Positions 54,965-63,606 of a stretch of 64,000 bases of DNA are shown here, in pieces (within the stretch, counting starts at the first letter, position 1; each line of letters opens with the position of its first letter). The position numbers were made by a program, and so were the translations under genes. The stretch is from Luteitalea sp. GTDB taxonomy: Bacteria > Acidobacteriota > Vicinamibacteria > Vicinamibacterales > Vicinamibacteraceae. The DNA lies in contig WHTZ01000009.1 of assembly GCA_009377495.1 (NCBI GenBank), forward strand, positions 56,907-120,906, written 5' to 3'. The notes below the pieces were generated by a model, which worked only from the letters and a program-made list of their open reading frames with translations, searched no databases and was not told where the DNA came from.

Positions 54965-56352
54965 GACACGTGGCGTGGATGCTCGCCGCGGGCGTCCTGA
55001 GCACGCTCGGCGCCATCGACGATCGGACAGAACTGGCGAAGGAAGACGGCTACCGGGGTATCTGGTACTCGAACCAACCTACGGGTGATAGGTACGCGTT
55101 CAAGTACAGCGGTGGCATGGCGACCTACCCCCAACAGCACGCGCCGATCGCCATCTACGCCCCCGCGGTCGACAAGACGTTTTTCGTCTACGGCGGAACG
55201 GTCGAGGGAGAGCAGCGGCTGCTGCACATGGTGGCCTACTACGATCACCGGACCGGCACCGTTCCCCGTCCCACGCGGCTCTTGGACAAGGACACCACCG
55301 ACGCACACGACAACCCGACGTTGGCCATGGATGCGGAGGGGTATCTCTACGTGTTCTCGAACGCGCACGGTCGGGTGCGACCCACCTACATCCACCGCAG
55401 CCGGCAGCCCTACTCGATTGACGCGTTCGAGCGCCTGGACGCGCCGTACTTCTCGTACTCGCAGCCCTGGCGTCTCGCAGAGCGTTTCCTGTTCCTGCAC
55501 ACGCGTTACGAGAACGACGGCCGCAGCCTGCACGTGATGACGAGTCCCGACGCCCGGACATGGACGAAGCCACGGCTCTTCGCCAGGATGCGTGAGGGCA
55601 GTTACCAGGTCAGTTGGAGTGACGGCCAGCGCGTGTCGACCGTGTTCGATCTACATCCAGAGCACCCAGACGAATCCGGACTGAATCGTCGGACCAACCT
55701 GTACTACGCCGAGACCACCGATGAGGGCACGAGCTGGCACACGGCGGCTGGCCAGACGTTGGAGCTGCCCCTGCGATCTCCGCGCAATCCCGCGCTGGTG
55801 CGCGACTACGAGTCGGAACGGCGGCTCGTGTACTTGAAAGATGTGACGTGGGATGAGGATGGCTCACCGGTGATCCTGTTCTTGCTCGCGCGGGATCATC
55901 GGCCCGGACCCGATGGAGGTCTGCGGGAGTGGCAAACCGCACGGTGGGACCCGCAGACCGCGACGTGGTTGATTCGCCCCATGACCACCTCCGATCACAA
56001 CTACGACCATGGATCGCTCTCCGTCGAAGCGGGTGGCCGTTGGCGGGTGCTGGCACCGACAGACCCGGGCGCGTACCCGTGGGGCACCGGGGGCGACCTC
56101 GTGTTATGGGAGTCGCGCGATCGGGGTGCCACATGGTCTCGACTCAAGCGCGTGACCCACGGCGGGCGGAACCATTCGTATGCTCGTCGGCCGCTTCGCG
56201 CACACCCTGACTTCTGGGCCCTGTGGGCCGACGGCAATCCCTTGGAACCGTCGGAATCTGCGCTCTACTTCACCGATCGCGACGCCACGCACGTGTGGCG
56301 GCTGCCGTCTCGTATGAGCGGCGATACCGCGAAGCCGGACGTCGTGTGGTGA
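54961..56352 (+). CDS. BNR-type (BNR_4) secreted beta-propeller protein
   Basis: 463 residues from TTG 54961 (GTG 54970 or ATG 54979 are alternatives). Weak signal peptide (AWMLAAGVLSTLGA). The sequence GYRGIWYSNQPTGDRYAFKYSGG at the start and repeated aromatic-rich propeller blades (HDNPTLAMDAEGYLYVFSNAHG, SPDARTWTKPRLF) match the BNR_4 family seen in polysaccharide-degrading bacteria. Possible sialidase- or lyase-related role; not proven. Fits with the GH43 and sulfatase genes nearby. Confidence 0.75.
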   Translation: MRHVAWMLAAGVLSTLGAIDDRTELAKEDGYRGIWYSNQPTGDRYAFKYSGGMATYPQQHAPIAIYAPAVDKTFFVYGGTVEGEQRLLHMVAYYDHRTGTVPRPTRLLDKDTTDAHDNPTLAMDAEGYLYVFSNAHGRVRPTYIHRSRQPYSIDAFERLDAPYFSYSQPWRLAERFLFLHTRYENDGRSLHVMTSPDARTWTKPRLFARMREGSYQVSWSDGQRVSTVFDLHPEHPDESGLNRRTNLYYAETTDEGTSWHTAAGQTLELPLRSPRNPALVRDYESERRLVYLKDVTWDEDGSPVILFLLARDHRPGPDGGLREWQTARWDPQTATWLIRPMTTSDHNYDHGSLSVEAGGRWRVLAPTDPGAYPWGTGGDLVLWESRDRGATWSRLKRVTHGGRNHSYARRPLRAHPDFWALWADGNPLEPSESALYFTDRDATHVWRLPSRMSGDTAKPDVVW

Positions 56353-56388
56353 TGTGAGCCGCTTCTACCTGGCAATCGGCCCCCCGAG

Positions 56389-57363
56389 CTAGTCGTGTCG
56401 CGGAAGATTGCTGATCAAGTATTCGAGGACCTGGCCGCGACGGGTCGCGTCCGAGTTGATCGCCCGCTTCGCCGGGACCTTGTACGTCGACAGGCCCACC
56501 GCTTCGGCCTCGCGATTGCCGTCGTACAGATCCGCGATCTCGGGCGCCGTCGAGTTGCTGAGGAGCACCCAGCAGCCTCGGCGCGTCAGCTCGAGCGTCA
56601 CGTGTTGCAAGCGCTGCTGATCCGCCAAGGAAAATCCATCTGCCGTGTACGATGTGAACAACGCGGTCCGGCTCAACGGTGCGTACGGCGGGTCGAAGTA
56701 CACGAAGTCCCCAGGTCGCGCGCTCTCGAGGATGGTCTCGACAGGCGCTCGACGGATATCGGCCCTCGTCTCAGCCAGGGCCAGCGCGACCCGCTGGAGA
56801 TTCTCCCGATCACAGATCTGTGGGTTCGTGTAGCGACCGAGCGGAACATTGAACTGCCCTTGGGAGTTCACCCGGAACAGCCCATTGAACCCCGTGCGGT
56901 TGAGATAAATCAGCTTGGCTGCCAAGGCCGGCGTATAGCAGGAGCTCTTCGGACCATCTCCGTTGAAGATCCGCTGCCGTTCGGGATTGAACTGCTCGTC
57001 GCGAATCGTGTAGTAGTGCGCGCTCGGATCTGACCGGTGGCCGAGAGCCAGCTTCCTCAGATGTCGGATGACCGCGTCAACCTGATCACGGACCATCAGG
57101 TAGCAGCCTACCAGGTCGGCGTTGTTGTCGATCAAGACGGCCTGCCGGCCGGCCAGGAGTCCGCGGGTGTAAAGATCGAAGAAGACCGCGCCGCTGCCAA
57201 CGAACGGCTCGTAGTACGCGCCGAAGTGCTCTGGATAGAACCGCCGAATCTGCGGCAGTAGCTGTCGCTTACCGCCCGCCCACTTGAGGAAGGGACGGAC
57301 GCGGGAGTCCACGTGAGGTGGTTTGGCTTCCGCGGCTGGAGGGGTCGTCTTCTCTTGCGCCAT
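56389..57363 (-). CDS. DNA adenine methyltransferase (Dam/D12 class)
   Basis: 324 residues. SAM motif FLKWAGGKRQLL, YYEPFVGSGAVFFDL, a target-recognition region and the catalytic DPPY (VYFDPPYAPLS). N6-adenine methylation of a short site, often GATC. No restriction endonuclease is adjacent, so it is an orphan or part of the module with the two genes upstream, from which it is separated by 11 nt. Confidence 0.92.
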   Translation of the reverse strand: MAQEKTTPPAAEAKPPHVDSRVRPFLKWAGGKRQLLPQIRRFYPEHFGAYYEPFVGSGAVFFDLYTRGLLAGRQAVLIDNNADLVGCYLMVRDQVDAVIRHLRKLALGHRSDPSAHYYTIRDEQFNPERQRIFNGDGPKSSCYTPALAAKLIYLNRTGFNGLFRVNSQGQFNVPLGRYTNPQICDRENLQRVALALAETRADIRRAPVETILESARPGDFVYFDPPYAPLSRTALFTSYTADGFSLADQQRLQHVTLELTRRGCWVLLSNSTAPEIADLYDGNREAEAVGLSTYKVPAKRAINSDATRRGQVLEYLISNLPRHD

Positions 57364-57374
57364 GTCAGCGACCT

Positions 57375-57914
57375 CTATCTGAAGCCTTGTCGGCGCGCCT
57401 CGAGAAAGGCGATGTCTTCGGCATCACCGGGCGCGGAACGTCGAGTCTGGGCGATCTTCTTGAGATGCAGGAGATCGGGCTCCGATGCGACGTAAAACAC
57501 GTGGGAGCGCACCTTGGTTCGCGTGGCGCCGTCCGCGAGGGTCGCCGCCGGGATCGGGAAGTCGAACAGCAGATCGATCCGAAGACCCGTCCGCGGGTTG
57601 AAGAAGTAGGCGCTCGAGGGAACGTCCAGGCGGAGTCTATTGGACGCCACCCTGCGATTCCCGATCGTCGCCGTCACCTCTCCAGTGTCGTTCAGGCGGG
57701 ACACGAGCTCGAGACCCCGGTCGTAGAACACATCGAGCATGTCCTGGAGGCGGTCGGTTGGCTGTGCAATCACGAAATCGAAGTCGCGCGTGACCCTTCG
57801 CGATCCCAGTATCACGAGGGCCATGCCACCCACAAGGACCGGTTCGAGCCACAGATCCCTCAGCCCCTTGATGATTTCACCGACCTCGTCGAGATAGTCC
57901 ACCGAGTCGGACAC
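57375..57914 (-). CDS. Nucleotidyltransferase (MNT/AbiEii-like)
   Basis: 179 residues from GTG 57914. VGGMALVILGSRRVTRDFDFVI holds the GG and D-x-D motifs of minimal nucleotidyltransferases. The third Asp is likely in LRIDLLFDFP. Such proteins act as toxins or AMP-transferring regulators in paired modules. It begins one base after the small upstream gene stops. Confidence 0.85.
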   Translation of the reverse strand: MSDSVDYLDEVGEIIKGLRDLWLEPVLVGGMALVILGSRRVTRDFDFVIAQPTDRLQDMLDVFYDRGLELVSRLNDTGEVTATIGNRRVASNRLRLDVPSSAYFFNPRTGLRIDLLFDFPIPAATLADGATRTKVRSHVFYVASEPDLLHLKKIAQTRRSAPGDAEDIAFLEARRQGFR

Positions 57915-57915
57915 C

Positions 57916-58176
57916 TCAGTGATCGGCAGGATAGATTCCGGGCAGGCGACCGTCGAAGGCGCTCAGGCGCATCACCCGGGTTGATGGTCCTTGCAGATCG
58001 CGCAGCGCCGCAACGTATCGGAAATTCTCGGCAATGCGCCGGGCCGCGTGGAGCGAATGCGCCCGCGCCTGGCCCCCGAGGGACGCAATGCGCTTCCTGT
58101 CCTCGGTGGGCAGCCGACTGGCACGCATTCGTCCTCCTCGACGCCCCAACGCTTTGGCCATCTCGCGCGCATTCAT
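57916..58176 (-). CDS. Small basic protein paired with the nucleotidyltransferase (antitoxin-like)
   Basis: 86 residues from ATG 58176. Basic helix-rich N-terminal half (AKALGRRGGRMRASRLPTEDRKRIASLGG) and a C-terminal RIAENFRYVAALRDLQ...GRLPGIYPADH. Small proteins of this type precede nucleotidyltransferase genes in many genomes. Preceded by a promoter whose spacer contains a perfect palindrome and whose start site coincides with the ATG. Confidence 0.65.
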   Translation of the reverse strand: MNAREMAKALGRRGGRMRASRLPTEDRKRIASLGGQARAHSLHAARRIAENFRYVAALRDLQGPSTRVMRLSAFDGRLPGIYPADH

Positions 58177-58182
58177 GAGAGG

Positions 58183-58211
58183 AGTATACTTAGCGCTAAG
58201 CAATTGCGCAA
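58183..58211 (-). promoter_or_regulatory. Leaderless promoter of the nucleotidyltransferase-methylase operon
   Basis: Minus strand TTGCGC, 17-nt spacer, TATACT, six bases, then ATG. The predicted +1 is the A of the start codon. Confidence 0.6.
58189..58200. promoter_or_regulatory. 12-bp palindromic operator in the promoter spacer
   Basis: CTTAGCGCTAAG is a perfect palindrome that fills most of the -35/-10 spacer, so bound protein would block polymerase. Autoregulation by the first gene product is likely. Confidence 0.6.
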
Positions 58212-58254
58212 CCGACCACATCTTTGACCCAACGACTGCAAACCGGAGCACCGC

Positions 58255-58761
58255 ATGGAACTCACGCAGCTGTTTCTCGCAGAGCTCGATCGTGAAGCCC
58301 CTCGCACCCGCCGCGCCTTAGAGCATGTGCCGCTCGGTCGTGATGACTGGACGCCTCATCCAAAGTCGATGCCCCTTGGACGGCTCGCAGGGCTCGTCGC
58401 CTCGATGCCCTCCTGGGTGTCGCTCATCATCGACCAAGACGAGCTCGATCTCAATCCACCTGAAGGGCGTGGACAGTATCAGCAACCGCCTACCGACAAG
58501 CTGGCGGAAACGCTCGACGGTCATGTGATCAAGGCGCGAGAATCATTGGCCAAGACGAACGACGAGTTCCTCCTGACAACGAACTGGCGGCTGCTTGTCA
58601 GTGGAAACGTCGTGATGGAACAGCCTCGGCACGTCGTTCTTCGGGACACGCTGAACCATCTCGCCCATCATCGGGGACAACTGACCGTGTATCTGCGGTT
58701 GAACGATCAACCCGTTCCGGCGATCTACGGGCCATCGGCGGACGATCAGCAGTTTGTGTAG
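58255..58761 (+). CDS. DinB-like four-helix protein
   Basis: 168 residues with CGGAG 6 nt before the ATG. The end LNHLAHHRGQLTVYLRLNDQPVPAIYGPSADD is typical of DinB/YfiT-like proteins, with HxxxHRxQ giving two metal ligands. The first ligand histidine usually seen after LGRLA is replaced (LAGLVASM), so metal binding may be altered. Divergent from the nucleotidyltransferase operon. Confidence 0.85.
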   Translation: MELTQLFLAELDREAPRTRRALEHVPLGRDDWTPHPKSMPLGRLAGLVASMPSWVSLIIDQDELDLNPPEGRGQYQQPPTDKLAETLDGHVIKARESLAKTNDEFLLTTNWRLLVSGNVVMEQPRHVVLRDTLNHLAHHRGQLTVYLRLNDQPVPAIYGPSADDQQFV

Positions 58762-58769
58762 CTTGTCAC

Positions 58770-59519
58770 TCAACCGGCGAGCCAGGCGGCGAACGCGAGC
58801 CAGGCGCCAGTGCCTGCAATCGCCAGACGCAGCGGTTGTGAGACGACCAGGAAGAGCCCGCCCCAAAGAAAGGCGGGATGAACGTGGCCACGCGTCAGAC
58901 GATCGTGGAACAGACAACCGACGACAAAGAGATCCGTGAGACCGAAGAAGACGAGCGGGCCCGTCCCCGCGACGAAGGGCAGGCGGGCAATGGCCGCGGT
59001 TAGCAGACCGATCGTCGCGAGCAACATCAGTCGCTTGTGGGTATCGGGGCGGCATCTGTATGAGATGCCGCACCCGACCAGCGTCGAGAACACCACCAGG
59101 TCGCCGACCGGGATCGCGAAGAACACCAACGGGGGCGGGCCGCCCGGCGGCGTGAATCCGCGTCTCACGGACCACATCGCCGCCGCCGCGCCCGCCACGA
59201 CCATCGCCACGGCCAGCAGCCCGCCGATCACGCCGAGCCGACGATGGATGTCGGTCCGCTTCGCCGCAATGAGTGACGTCTGCAAGATGAAAAGAAGGAT
59301 CCAGCCGGTGAAGAGAGCGCCGTGCAGATGCAGGAGCGGCGTCAGCGGCGGCCCTTCGAACGCCCCCTTGAGATAGTACGTCGGCGCGAAGCCGAGGAAG
59401 ACGGTCAGGGCGGCCGCGGCAGCCATGCTGGTGAAGAACAGGTGCTCGCCGCGCGGCTTCCGCGCCGCCAGCGTCCCGGCAACAGGTGCCTCTTGCGCGA
59501 TTTCAAGCCCGACGCCCAT
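58770..59519 (-). CDS. Seven-helix membrane protein of unknown function
   Basis: About 249 residues from ATG 59519 (a longer form to 59618 is possible). Seven hydrophobic helices. A conserved-looking region LLHLHGALFTGWILLFILQTSLIA and HRRLGVIGG gives histidines that could bind haem or metal. Similar proteins are common in Acidobacteriota without a known role. Convergent with dinB, 8 nt apart. Confidence 0.65.
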   Translation of the reverse strand: MGVGLEIAQEAPVAGTLAARKPRGEHLFFTSMAAAAALTVFLGFAPTYYLKGAFEGPPLTPLLHLHGALFTGWILLFILQTSLIAAKRTDIHRRLGVIGGLLAVAMVVAGAAAAMWSVRRGFTPPGGPPPLVFFAIPVGDLVVFSTLVGCGISYRCRPDTHKRLMLLATIGLLTAAIARLPFVAGTGPLVFFGLTDLFVVGCLFHDRLTRGHVHPAFLWGGLFLVVSQPLRLAIAGTGAWLAFAAWLAG

Positions 59520-59720
59520 AAGCTTTGCCAGTAACGCGACTTCGCGTGCTGATTCCTCCGTATTGCTAAACGCGAGCCGCCCGCGGACCGAACGCGCCGG
59601 GTGCGCACACCAGGCCACCGACTGGTCAATTTCTTACAAGGCGCCGCGTCTCGGTCGGTAGTAGCATGCACTCGGCGGATCGCGTGCTCCAAGGCGCGAT
59701 CGCGACTGGAGGGACGGATC

Positions 59721-61520
59721 GTGCTGCGGCGTCTCAGTGAACGCAACGAGTGGAAGTTCTTCAGCGTGCTGCCGAGGGCCGACGGCCCCCTCGCCATCGC
59801 CTGGTGGCTCGTGCTGCTCCTACGGGGCGCGCTGCCTGCCCTGTTCGCCATTGCCATGGGCGTCCTGGTAGGCGCCGTGCAAGGCAGAGAAAGCCTCGTC
59901 GGCCCACTTGCGTTCGTCGGCACCCTGTTCGTCCTGCTCCAGGTGCTCACGCCGCTCCACCAGGCGTTGAGCGCAAACCTCGGCGACCGAACCGCTGCCT
60001 GGCTCTACGACCGGCTGACCGAGGCATGCGTTCGTCCGCCGGGCATGGGGCATCTCGAAAACCCAAAGCTCACCAGCGATCTGACCGTCGCCCGCGATTT
60101 CGACCTCGGCATGACCGGTCCGCCGCTGCACATCTCCATGGAGTTCATCGCAAGCGGCTTGGTCGAGTTGATCGGCGGTCTCGCCTGCGTCGTGGTGCTC
60201 TTCGGCTACGCGTGGTGGGCACCACTCGTGTTGGGCAGCGCATGGCTCGCCACGCACTGGCTCCTCCGCGAGAGCGCGATCTGGCACGACCGCAACACCG
60301 ACGTCGTCCGCGCCGCGCAGCGCGACGCCGATTACACCTACCGACTGGCGGTCGATCCGGCCCCGGCCAAGGAGCTGCGCCTCTTCGGCCTTGCGGCATG
60401 GACCATCGATCGCTTCGTGGCCCACCGGACACGCCTGCATGCGCTGCAGTACGAAGCAACGCGGCTTCGTGAGAAGCCGATGCTGTGGAGCCTGTTGCTC
60501 GTCGGCGGCGCGAATGTGGTGTTGTTCTGGTCGCTTGCGAACGCAGCCGACAACGGGAGCCTGAGCCTGGCGCAGCTGGTCGTGTTCGCGCAGAGTGCTG
60601 TCGGCGCCTCAATGATCGCGTTCGGCGGTCTCAACTGGGCGCTCGACGGGGCTTCTGCGCCGGTCGCCGCCGTGTTGCGACTCGAGCCGGCGATGGCCGC
60701 CGCGGGCGCGCTTCGCCTGGGCAGCCGTCCCGCCGCCGAAATGCCGGCGCGCGAGATCCGCTTTCGTGACGTCACCTTTGCGTACCCCGGTGGTGGTCCG
60801 GTGCTCGACCGCTTCGATCTCACCATTCCCGCCGGATCCTCTCTCGCGATCGTCGGACAAAATGGCGCCGGCAAGACGACGCTCGCCAAGCTCCTGTGCC
60901 GGCTGTATGACCCGCAGTCGGGCGCAATCGAGGTCGATGGCGTCGATCTCCGCGCGCTTTCCGTGGAGTCCTGGCGCGAGCGTGTGACCGCCGTGTTCCA
61001 GGACTTCACCCGCTTCGAGCTGCCGCTCCGCGACAACGTCGCTCCCGCGGGTGCACCCGATGACGTCGTGCGCCGCGCGCTCGTCGCTGCGGGCGCAGCC
61101 AACATAGCCAGCCTGGATACGGTGCTGGCCCGCGGCTATGAAGGTGGGACCGATCTCTCGGGCGGCCAGTGGCAACGCGTCGCGCTCGCGCGTGCATTGT
61201 CGGCTGTCGAGCTCGGTGCAGGACTCGTCTTGCTGGACGAGCCGACCGCACAGCTCGACGTGCGCGGTGAGGCAGAGATCTTCGATCGGATCCTGGCCGC
61301 CACACGTCGCTGCACGACGATCCTCATCTCGCATCGCTTTTCCACGGTGCGCCACGCCGACCGCATCTGCGTGCTCGAGCAGGGCCGCGTGATCGAGCTC
61401 GGGACGCACGACGAGCTCATGGACAAGGGCGGCCGCTATCGCACGATGTTCAACCTGCAGGCACAACGCTTCAGCGCGGCGGAAGACGAGGAGGGAACCA
61501 CGTATGACGTCCTCGGCTGA
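59721..61520 (+). CDS. ABC exporter half-transporter, subunit A
   Basis: 599 residues from GTG 59721 with GGAGGGA 6 nt upstream. An N-terminal membrane domain with about six helices is followed by an ATPase: Walker A GQNGAGKTT, Q-loop VFQDFTRFEL, canonical signature LSGGQWQRVALARA, Walker B LVLLDEPTAQLD and SHRFSTVR. Overlaps subunit B by 17 nt, so a heterodimer is likely. Substrate unknown; the QDFTRFEL type is common next to peptide or lantibiotic genes, but none is visible here. Confidence 0.9.
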   Translation: MLRRLSERNEWKFFSVLPRADGPLAIAWWLVLLLRGALPALFAIAMGVLVGAVQGRESLVGPLAFVGTLFVLLQVLTPLHQALSANLGDRTAAWLYDRLTEACVRPPGMGHLENPKLTSDLTVARDFDLGMTGPPLHISMEFIASGLVELIGGLACVVVLFGYAWWAPLVLGSAWLATHWLLRESAIWHDRNTDVVRAAQRDADYTYRLAVDPAPAKELRLFGLAAWTIDRFVAHRTRLHALQYEATRLREKPMLWSLLLVGGANVVLFWSLANAADNGSLSLAQLVVFAQSAVGASMIAFGGLNWALDGASAPVAAVLRLEPAMAAAGALRLGSRPAAEMPAREIRFRDVTFAYPGGGPVLDRFDLTIPAGSSLAIVGQNGAGKTTLAKLLCRLYDPQSGAIEVDGVDLRALSVESWRERVTAVFQDFTRFELPLRDNVAPAGAPDDVVRRALVAAGAANIASLDTVLARGYEGGTDLSGGQWQRVALARALSAVELGAGLVLLDEPTAQLDVRGEAEIFDRILAATRRCTTILISHRFSTVRHADRICVLEQGRVIELGTHDELMDKGGRYRTMFNLQAQRFSAAEDEEGTTYDVLG

Positions 61521-63330
61521 GCACGCTGTCGACACCCCGCCGACAAGGCTCGACGAGCTGCCACCGGCGCTCTCGTCGATGTGGCGGCTGTGCAAGCTGG
61601 GCTATCGCCAGGAGCCGCGGCTGATGCTCGCGGCGTTCGTGTTGTCGCAGCTCGCGGCGCTGCCCGACGCCCTGATCGCGCTCTGGCTGATGCTGCTCGG
61701 CGAGGGCGTGCTCGAGAACAGACCCCGGCTCGTCCTCGCGGCGGCCATCGGCCTCGCGGTGTCGGCCACGGCCACGTGGTTTCTTCGTACGGTCAGCACC
61801 CGGGTGCAGCGACGCTTCCGAGACAAGGTGACCATCGCACTCGAATCGCACGTTGCCCGCCTCCAGGCTTCGATTGCGACCATCGCACACCACGAGCGTC
61901 CCGATTACCTCGATCGGCTCGCGATGCTCCGCGATCAGGTATTCGTGCTCGATCACATGTACATGTCGCTGTTCTCGACGTGCGGCTGGATCCTGCGGCT
62001 TGGTGTGACCGTGGCTCTGCTCGCCTCGATTCATGTGGCGCTCGTGCTGCTGGCGGTCTTCGCGCTGCCCACCGTGCTCACGTCGACCTGGCGTCCCGTC
62101 GTCGAGCGCGCGGCTCACGAACGTGCCGCGCAGGCCAACAGGTTGGCTCGGCACCTCTTCACAACCGCGACGACGGCGCCGCCAGGGAAGGAAGTCCGCG
62201 TCACGCGCATTGGCAATCGACTGGTGGCCGAGCGCCGTGCGGCATGGGAGCGGGCGTATGCGGCCGTGTCGGCAGCGCGGTGGGGGTCGGCCATGTGGCA
62301 CACGCTGGCTTGGGCGCTCTTCGGCGTTGCCTACGTCTGCGCTGTCGTTTTCGTGTCGTCCGGCCTCGGCGCTCCGGCCGGCGACGTGCTGCTGGTGCTC
62401 GCGGCGGGATCGCGCCTGTCAGCGTACATCGGCGCGACGGTTGGCGAGATCGGCTTCCTGCGCGGCTTCTGGATGGACGGCTCGAGGCGGCTCGCGTGGC
62501 TCGAAGACTACGCCGCGTCATGGACGGCGTCCGCCGATCTGCCGGTGCCGGCTGCCCTCCGCCGCGGCATTCGCTTCGAGCACGTATCGTTTGCCTATCC
62601 TGGCACGTCACGCCTGGTGCTCGACGACGTCTCGCTGTTGCTACCTGCGGGCACGGTGGTTGCCGTCGTTGGCGAGAACGGCGCCGGTAAGACAACACTG
62701 GTCAAGCTGCTCGCAAAGATGTACGAGCCAACGGCGGGCTCGATTCTCGTGGACGACACGCCGCTGGCCCGGATTCCGGCCGACCAGTGGCGGGCGCGGC
62801 TGGCGGGAGCGTTCCAAGACTTCTTCCGCTTCGAGCTCCGCGCGCGTCAGACCGTGGGCGTGGGAGATGTGCCGCGTCTCGAGGACGAGCCGGCCATCGT
62901 CACGGCGATCGGGCGGGCGGGCGCCACCGACGTCGTCTCACGTCTGACGTCTGGTCTCGACACGCAGCTCGGTCCGACATGGCCCGGCGGCGTCGAGGTG
63001 TCGTTTGGTCAATGGCAGAAGCTCGCGCTCGCACGCGGCTTTATGCGGGACGACCCACTGCTGCTCGTGCTCGACGAGCCCACGGCCGCGCTCGATGCGG
63101 AGACCGAGCATGCGCTGTTCGAACGCTACGCCGCTGCCGCGCGCGACGAGCGAGAGGACGGCCGGCTCACGATTCTCGTCTCACATCGGTTCTCCACCGT
63201 GCGCATGGCCGATGTGATCGTCGTCTTGGACGGCGCACGGGTCGTGGAGGTGGGCACACACGAGCAGCTCATCGCGACGGGCGGACAGTACTCGGAGCTC
63301 TACGGCATCCAGGCCGCGGCGTACCGTTGA
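61504..63330 (+). CDS. ABC exporter half-transporter, subunit B with degenerate signature
   Basis: 608 residues. Six-helix membrane domain, then Walker A GENGAGKTT, Q-loop AFQDFFRFEL, signature VSFGQWQKLALARG in place of LSGGQ, Walker B LLLVLDEPTAALD and SHRFSTVRMADVIVV. The altered signature in one half only suggests an asymmetric ABC dimer with one degenerate ATP site, as in TM287/288-type exporters. Overlaps subunit A. Confidence 0.9.
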   Translation: MTSSAEHAVDTPPTRLDELPPALSSMWRLCKLGYRQEPRLMLAAFVLSQLAALPDALIALWLMLLGEGVLENRPRLVLAAAIGLAVSATATWFLRTVSTRVQRRFRDKVTIALESHVARLQASIATIAHHERPDYLDRLAMLRDQVFVLDHMYMSLFSTCGWILRLGVTVALLASIHVALVLLAVFALPTVLTSTWRPVVERAAHERAAQANRLARHLFTTATTAPPGKEVRVTRIGNRLVAERRAAWERAYAAVSAARWGSAMWHTLAWALFGVAYVCAVVFVSSGLGAPAGDVLLVLAAGSRLSAYIGATVGEIGFLRGFWMDGSRRLAWLEDYAASWTASADLPVPAALRRGIRFEHVSFAYPGTSRLVLDDVSLLLPAGTVVAVVGENGAGKTTLVKLLAKMYEPTAGSILVDDTPLARIPADQWRARLAGAFQDFFRFELRARQTVGVGDVPRLEDEPAIVTAIGRAGATDVVSRLTSGLDTQLGPTWPGGVEVSFGQWQKLALARGFMRDDPLLLVLDEPTAALDAETEHALFERYAAAARDEREDGRLTILVSHRFSTVRMADVIVVLDGARVVEVGTHEQLIATGGQYSELYGIQAAAYR

Positions 63331-63606
63331 GCGCACTGCGAAGTGACGCGCTCGCGATGGAGCGCGAGGCGTGAGGGTCACGGTCTGGGCCGATGATTTT
63401 CTCGCACGGACCTCACTTTTTCCTTGACAGGCATATTTCAACGGGACGCCTCGTGCTCTGGACCCCGTGCCAGGATGCCTCCAGGCGGCCCTACGGTCCC
63501 TCTGGCGCCCGTTCGCCGTCCGGGCAAGGCGTGGACGTGTCTCGGCCCGCGCGCACCACACCTGGAGGCGTACAAGCGATTGAAAATCCAGGGGTTATGA
63601 TGGTGC
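63331..63606. other. Intergenic region before the DUF222 gene
   Basis: 276 nt without a supportable gene. GTGAGG...CCTCAC followed by TTTTTCC (63373-63425) could be a weak terminator for the ABC genes, but the loop is long. TTGACA at about 63424 has no good -10 at the right distance. Confidence 0.4.
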
